Part shown: positions 6,510 to 10,343 of the stretch, in pieces | Layout: each line of letters opens with the position of its first letter | Position numbering within the stretch: the first letter of the stretch is position 1 | Assembly (NCBI GenBank): GCA_029879605.1 | Contig: JAOUQA010000040.1 | Span: 1 to 10,343, forward strand | DNA length: 10,343 bases | Reading direction: 5' to 3' | Origin: Gammaproteobacteria bacterium | Lineage (GTDB): Bacteria > Pseudomonadota > Gammaproteobacteria > SZUA-229 | Made by a program: the position numbers and the translations under genes | Notes under the pieces: model-generated | The model's input: only the letters and a program-made list of their open reading frames with translations | Databases searched by the model: none | What the model was told of the DNA's origin: nothing

Positions 6510-6815
6510 ATGAAGAAACAAATCATAGCCCTGCTGGCAGCTTCTGCCCTGACTATGTCTGCAAACGTTATGGCAGCTGATGCCGCTGCTGGTAAAGCCA
6601 AAGCTGCTACATGTGCCGCATGCCATGGCAATGATGGTATTGGCAAAATGCCAACTTACCCTAACCTGAATGGCCAGAAAGAAGCTTACATGGTTAAACA
6701 GCTGAAAGCCTTTAAAGATGGTACTCGTAAAGACCCAACTATGAATGCTATGGCTAAACCACTGTCTGATGCTGATATGGCTAACCTGGCTGCATTCTAC
6801 TCAAGCATGAAGTAA
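6510..6815 (+). CDS. Periplasmic mono-haem class I cytochrome c
   Basis: Small soluble electron carrier, 101 residues including a Sec signal peptide. The start is the ATG at 6510, with AGGAG 7 nt upstream, giving MKKQIIALLAASALTMSANVMA with probable cleavage after Ala22. The mature protein of about 79 residues carries one haem-binding site, CAACH (Cys35, Cys38, His39). The distal Met ligand is Met78 or Met81 in the segment DPTMNAMAKPLSDAD. The pattern of the middle and C-terminus (QLKAFKDGTRKDP, then ADMANLAAFYSSM) resembles the c553 and single domains of cytochrome c4. Only one CXXCH is present, so it is not a di-haem c4. The partner oxidase or reductase is not encoded nearby. A strong terminator follows 25 bp after the stop. 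Confidence 0.93.
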   Translation: MKKQIIALLAASALTMSANVMAADAAAGKAKAATCAACHGNDGIGKMPTYPNLNGQKEAYMVKQLKAFKDGTRKDPTMNAMAKPLSDADMANLAAFYSSMK

Positions 6816-6829
6816 ACAATTATCATCTG

Positions 6830-7840
6830 ATGATTGTTAGAAACCCTGTTAACAGTTTCTGTAACAGGGTTTTTTATTGCCTGCTAATATCATTTTTAAC
6901 AATAGCAGTTGTCAGGCAAGGCTTTGCGTCACAAATCGTCCCCTTTGCTACTCACAACCAGAATCCATTAATTTCTATTTATGGCCTGCCTGTTCCCACA
7001 TCAGCAGACCTGCTACCACTCAATGAATCGGCACTGCAATTAACCAGCAACTTCAGTAATACAATTAATAACGAATCAACAACCAGTGAAATACTGTTTA
7101 TCGATATAGAAACCCATAATCTTAATTTGATTTACGATATCGCATTCCGCAAAAACATGATGCTTAGACTTCATATACCCTTTATTAAACATTATGAAGG
7201 CTTCATGGATAAATGGATTGATGATTACCATGACATGCTCAACTTGCCTGACGGAATACGCCCTGCCTTCCCTCGTGATCAAGTAGCTATTTATTATGAA
7301 TTAAATGGCACCGCGCTAATTAATATGCAGCAACCTGAAAGTGGCCTGGGAGATATCTCATTACAAATGGCTTTCCAGGCTGTTGCAGAAAACAACTTCA
7401 GTTTAAGTTACTGGGCAGGCATTAAATTACCAACTGGTGATCATAAAAAACTTACCGGTAGTGGCCATATGGATTTTAATTTCTGGATAGCCTCCAGTAA
7501 ACAGTTAAATGACTCACTGTCGATTTATACTAATGCAGGCATGATCCTGATACAGGATAGCTATATATTAAAGCCTGTACAGAAAGATCGAGTTGCATTT
7601 CTAACTACTGGACTGCAATATCAAGCCACCGAAAAAATACAGCTTAAAGCCCAGCTCGATAATCATTCTGCTTTCTATAAATCTGCAACCCGTTTCCTGG
7701 GATCAGTGACTCAGCTTACTTTTGGTGGCAGCATCCTGTTTAAACATGATTCTGAACTTGATATTGCAGTTGCTGAAGACGTAAAAACCAATGCCTCTCC
7801 AGATGTTAACTTTAATCTTACCTGGCGACTGAGATTCTAA
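6830..7840 (+). CDS. DUF3187-family predicted outer-membrane beta-barrel protein
   Basis: Protein of unknown function, 336 residues. The N-terminus has positive residues, a hydrophobic stretch VFYCLLISFLTIAVV at 14-28 and a likely cleavage site FAS/Q after Ser34, so export through Sec is expected. The mature part begins near NQNPLISIYGLP (43-54), and the segment GFMDKWIDDYHDMLNLPDGI at 124-143 is the feature by which I recognise DUF3187. Alternating hydrophobic strands and the terminal WRLRF ending in Phe fit a beta-barrel assembled in the outer membrane. The only in-frame ATG before residue 110 is at 6830, 15 nt after the cytochrome stop and without a visible Shine-Dalgarno sequence. Its first codons overlap the cytochrome terminator, so expression may depend on read-through. 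The last 4 bp overlap the convergent DUF481 gene. Confidence 0.82.
   Translation: MIVRNPVNSFCNRVFYCLLISFLTIAVVRQGFASQIVPFATHNQNPLISIYGLPVPTSADLLPLNESALQLTSNFSNTINNESTTSEILFIDIETHNLNLIYDIAFRKNMMLRLHIPFIKHYEGFMDKWIDDYHDMLNLPDGIRPAFPRDQVAIYYELNGTALINMQQPESGLGDISLQMAFQAVAENNFSLSYWAGIKLPTGDHKKLTGSGHMDFNFWIASSKQLNDSLSIYTNAGMILIQDSYILKPVQKDRVAFLTTGLQYQATEKIQLKAQLDNHSAFYKSATRFLGSVTQLTFGGSILFKHDSELDIAVAEDVKTNASPDVNFNLTWRLRF
6841..6875 (+). terminator. Strong Rho-independent terminator after the cytochrome c gene
   Basis: An 11-bp stem AAACCCTGTTA (6841-6851) / TAACAGGGTTT (6862-6872) continues through a CAG/CTG pairing with a TTT loop and one bulged A. A T-run spans 6870-6875. A second, weaker hairpin made from AACAAT...ATTGTT lies just upstream at 6816-6839. 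The terminator occupies codons 4-15 of the DUF3187 gene that follows. Confidence 0.9.
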
Positions 7841-8538
7841 AAACTATATATTAACGAAACTGTTGTAACTGTATCTTTCTTTTCAGCACCAACTGGAACA
7901 GTGGAATTTCGCTTCACTGCGTAACTTATTTTTGATGATAAATTGCCATTAATTTTTGTTTTTAACGCGGTTAGAGATTCTGAATGAGTATTCTCTTCAC
8001 CCGATTCAACCAGAATATCTTCAGAAATCTGAGCGCTTTCACTAATGATATATTTATAATTAGCCTCAAATTTCACAATACCGTCCTCAACAATAAAAAG
8101 CGTTAGCGCGTCTTTTGTACGTCTAAAGCCAACACCTAAAGAAGCATCAAGAACATGTGAATCTGTCTCCAGAAAACGGGAACCTATACCCAGGGATGCC
8201 GATGACTGATAGACAAACCCTGTAAATTCATCGTCTTCGTAACGCAAACTTATAAACGAATATGTTTTCTCGCCAAACAAATATTCTGTTTTTTCAGTAA
8301 AAACAAACCTGTCAGCACTATCAATATTATCTGTCGACGCCTTTAAAGCCTCTATAGCCGCTTTATGGCGCCATTTATCATGATCTTTTTCGATGCTTAG
8401 TTTTGTATTTAGCGTTTCTGAATCCGTATTACCTGAAGTTGTGGTATATCCTAACTCCCCCTCGCCTTTCCATTCAGCAGCAATTCCATTTCCTGATATA
8501 CAGAAAAAATAAATTATTGGCACTAACATTTTTTTCAT
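7837..8538 (-). CDS. DUF481-family outer-membrane protein
   Basis: Predicted outer-membrane protein of unknown function, 233 residues from the ATG at 8538. That start follows AAGAGA and gives a clean signal peptide (MKKMLVPIIYFFCISGNGIA, cleavage near residue 20). The longer frame would require a TTG at 8556. The mature N-terminus EWKGEGELGYTTTSGNTDSE with the following KWRHKAAIEA segment is the hallmark of DUF481 (YdiY-like) proteins. Amphipathic strands run throughout and the last residue is Phe, as in proteins recognised by the BAM complex. It follows dusA by 80 bp, where a weak promoter-like pair (TTGTGT, 18 bp, TTATAA) can be drawn. It converges on the DUF3187 gene with overlapping stop codons and no terminator between. 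No substrate can be assigned. Confidence 0.85.
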   Translation of the reverse strand: MKKMLVPIIYFFCISGNGIAAEWKGEGELGYTTTSGNTDSETLNTKLSIEKDHDKWRHKAAIEALKASTDNIDSADRFVFTEKTEYLFGEKTYSFISLRYEDDEFTGFVYQSSASLGIGSRFLETDSHVLDASLGVGFRRTKDALTLFIVEDGIVKFEANYKYIISESAQISEDILVESGEENTHSESLTALKTKINGNLSSKISYAVKRNSTVPVGAEKKDTVTTVSLIYSF

Positions 8539-8618
8539 TTTAAATCTCTTGCCCAAATGACTTTATAACCAGGCTATCTTACCTAAACACAATCAGTATT
8601 AAACCATTTTTTTGTAGG

Positions 8619-9587
8619 TTAAAATATCAACTTCCTGAATGCATTAACAAGAACATTAATATCTGCATGGCGTTTATTCGCATTCTCACTTAGATAACGC
8701 CGCCATGCCCTGGCTCCAGGAACACCGAGAAACAGCCCCATTATATGTCGAGTCATCGCATGCAATTTCGTACCTGCCATTAACTCACTTTCCACATAGG
8801 GCAAAAACTCATTAAATATCTCCTGTCGACTTTTTGCAATTTCTACTTCTCCGTACAAAAACCTATCCACATCACGCAGAATATATGGATTATGATAAGC
8901 CTCACGCCCCATCATTACACCATCAACATACTGCAAATGATTTTTACTCTCTTCAATAGACCGTATACCACCGTTAATCACAAAACTGAGATGGGGATAT
9001 TTATTTTTCAACTGATAGACCACTTCATACTTTAAAGGCGGGACTTCTCGATTCTGTTTTGGACTCAAACCTTTTAGCCATGCTTTACGCGCATGAACAA
9101 TAAAAACAAGACATCCACATGCAGCAATTTTTTCTACGAACTCACACAGTTCATCCCAGGAATCATGATCATCAATTCCAATACGATGTTTAACAGTCAC
9201 CGGGATACCAACAACCGACTGCATTGCATTTACCAGTTCCGCAACTAATCCTGGCTCCGCCATTAGACAAGCACCAAAACTACCAGATTTTACACGTTCA
9301 CTTGGACATCCAACATTCAAGTTAATTTCATCATAACCAAACTGCTCACCGATGCTAGCACTCTGCGCAAGGGCAATCGGATCGCTGCCACCCAGTTGTA
9401 AGGCAATCGGATGCTCTGCCTCATGAAAGCGCAAAAAGCGCTCACTATCCCCATGCAAAATAGCACCCGTCGTTACCATCTCAGTATAAAGCAGGGCTTT
9501 TTTAGTGATCAATCGTAGAAAATATCGCTCATGCCGATCAGTCCAGTCCAGCATGGGCGCAATAGAAAAAATTCGATTAAGAGACAT
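8619..9587 (-). CDS. dusA: tRNA-dihydrouridine(20/20a) synthase DusA
   Basis: FMN- and NADPH-dependent enzyme that reduces uridines at positions 20 and 20a of the tRNA D-loop. The 322-residue protein opens with FSIAPMLDWTDRHERYF (7-23) and has YTEMVTTGAILHG (34-46), both specific to DusA over DusB and DusC. The catalytic Cys94 is in NVGCPSERV. Lys133 (VKHRIG) and His165 (VHARKAWLKGLSP) are the usual FMN and substrate contacts, followed by INGGI at 204-208 and GVMMGREAYHNPY at 223-235. Glu20 replaces the Cys of the common DRHCRYF motif; this is not the catalytic cysteine. The ATG at 9587 gives the expected N-terminus, though its ribosome-binding site is weak. It sits 51 bp after the M48-like gene and has its own candidate promoter. 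Confidence 0.96.
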   Translation of the reverse strand: MSLNRIFSIAPMLDWTDRHERYFLRLITKKALLYTEMVTTGAILHGDSERFLRFHEAEHPIALQLGGSDPIALAQSASIGEQFGYDEINLNVGCPSERVKSGSFGACLMAEPGLVAELVNAMQSVVGIPVTVKHRIGIDDHDSWDELCEFVEKIAACGCLVFIVHARKAWLKGLSPKQNREVPPLKYEVVYQLKNKYPHLSFVINGGIRSIEESKNHLQYVDGVMMGREAYHNPYILRDVDRFLYGEVEIAKSRQEIFNEFLPYVESELMAGTKLHAMTRHIMGLFLGVPGARAWRRYLSENANKRHADINVLVNAFRKLIF

Positions 9588-9623
9588 TCGCTTATTTTAC
9601 AGCCATAACAGATGAATACTATG

Positions 9624-9651
9624 ATTATAATTGAACTATTAATCAGTCACT
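9624..9651 (-). promoter_or_regulatory. Candidate dusA promoter
   Basis: A perfect -10 box TATAAT lies at 9629-9624 in the sense direction, placing a start near 9617, about 30 nt before the dusA ATG. The best -35 choices at 16-18 bp spacing (AGTGAC or TAGTGA), which lie in the last codons of the M48-like gene, match poorly. It is a plausible but partial promoter. Confidence 0.4.
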
Positions 9652-10343
9652 AAGGGCGGCATAGGGCAGTCCAGGCTTTCAGATATTGCACGCAACAGCT
9701 CGGCTTCTGGAGCAAGAACAATACCATCATCAAGTACGCAATCAGCACAGACTGTAATTAATGTTTTTTTCAACATGGGTGCCAGCGCATTTAAACGTTT
9801 CATTACATTTGTCAACTTTTCCAGGTTACAATCTTCTGCCGGGTACATTGCCACATCATGCGAAATAAATGTCCTCATTGCCCTGATGAAAACCTGATCC
9901 TTCTTTTCAACTGCCTGTTTCCCTGCCTGCACCAGCAATGAAATAATGACTCGTACATCTTCTGTTACATGCTTAAATGAATGATATTTTATAACATCAA
10001 TCTTTGCTGAATGATTACTTAAATGCTGCCTCATAATAATCAATAACACAAACTCAAAAACTGTTATACGCTTATCTACCTTTACCATTGCATCCACAGC
10101 ACGTATAAATTCCTGTTTTCTATTGACACTCATGGACTTAAGCACTGGTAACAAAATATCAATCAAAGGCAGCCACTGTCTTTTTTCAAGATTACCAGTC
10201 TTCTCGATAACATCACCTATAATCTCTCTGCATTCCACATCAACAAACTCTTCAATAACATCGTCCTTTTCCGTGTTTTTAATACTGGAGAGAATCAGAG
10301 AAAACACAATCGCTCGTGCTCCAGTAACATTCTTCATATAGCC
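9639..10343 (-). CDS. C-terminal part of a probable M48-family membrane metallopeptidase (start outside window)
   Basis: The frame stays open to the window edge (Gly-Tyr precede the first Met), so these 234 residues are taken as the tail of a longer protein and not a complete gene starting at 10337. The segment GARAIVFSLILS near the edge, VDKRITVFEFVLLIIMRQHL at about 89-108 and the terminal CPMPPLVTD (226-234) resemble the helical C-terminal extension of gammaproteobacterial M48 (Ste24/HtpX-like) peptidases as I remember them. The region has the look of a TerB-like helical domain (DDG motif near the end). The HEXXH zinc site and the membrane segments would be upstream, outside the window, so protease activity cannot be confirmed. 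It is co-directional with dusA. Assignment rests on family memory; an unrelated helical protein is possible. Confidence 0.6.
   Translation of the reverse strand, partial: GYMKNVTGARAIVFSLILSSIKNTEKDDVIEEFVDVECREIIGDVIEKTGNLEKRQWLPLIDILLPVLKSMSVNRKQEFIRAVDAMVKVDKRITVFEFVLLIIMRQHLSNHSAKIDVIKYHSFKHVTEDVRVIISLLVQAGKQAVEKKDQVFIRAMRTFISHDVAMYPAEDCNLEKLTNVMKRLNALAPMLKKTLITVCADCVLDDGIVLAPEAELLRAISESLDCPMPPLVTD

Noticed and set aside
9639..10337. Complete 232-residue protein starting at the ATG at 10337
   Set aside because: The frame is open upstream to the window edge, no ribosome-binding site can be judged there, and the sequence resembles an internal and C-terminal portion of a larger protein.

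Overview
The window looks like chromosomal DNA of a moderately AT-rich gammaproteobacterium. The reasons are the rpe-gph-trpE-trpG-trpD-trpC order, a DusA-type dihydrouridine synthase, and outer-membrane protein families (DUF3187, DUF481) typical of Gram-negative bacteria. No mobile element, CRISPR array, rRNA or tRNA gene was seen. Genus cannot be fixed from the sequence alone.

Positions 1-6198 are one minus-strand block. Read in the direction of transcription it is rpe (ribulose-5-phosphate 3-epimerase), gph (phosphoglycolate phosphatase), a strong sigma70-like promoter inside the end of gph, a short leader peptide ending Trp-Arg-Trp-stop (trpL, 4619-4675), trpE, a six-transmembrane voltage-gated cation channel, trpG, trpD and trpC (cut by the window edge). 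The channel sits between the two anthranilate synthase subunit genes. It overlaps trpG by 4 bp, so it should be co-transcribed with tryptophan biosynthesis. Its selectivity filter reads TLEDWTD, which has more acidic residues than the usual bacterial sodium-channel filter TLESWxx.

Positions 6199-6509 are a divergent intergenic region with a perfect 12-bp palindrome. On the plus strand follow a small secreted mono-haem cytochrome c (6510-6815) and a DUF3187 beta-barrel-like outer-membrane protein (6830-7840). The strong intrinsic terminator of the cytochrome gene lies inside the first codons of the DUF3187 gene.

Positions 7837-10343 are again minus strand. In transcription order they hold the C-terminal part of a protein resembling the tail of M48-family membrane metallopeptidases (partial), dusA (tRNA dihydrouridine synthase A), and a DUF481 outer-membrane protein whose stop codon overlaps that of the convergent DUF3187 gene.

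The most interesting parts are the channel gene embedded in the trp operon and the previously unmarked trpL leader. That leader has tandem-type Trp codons and alternative short pairings but no visible intrinsic terminator, which points to an unusual form of attenuation.
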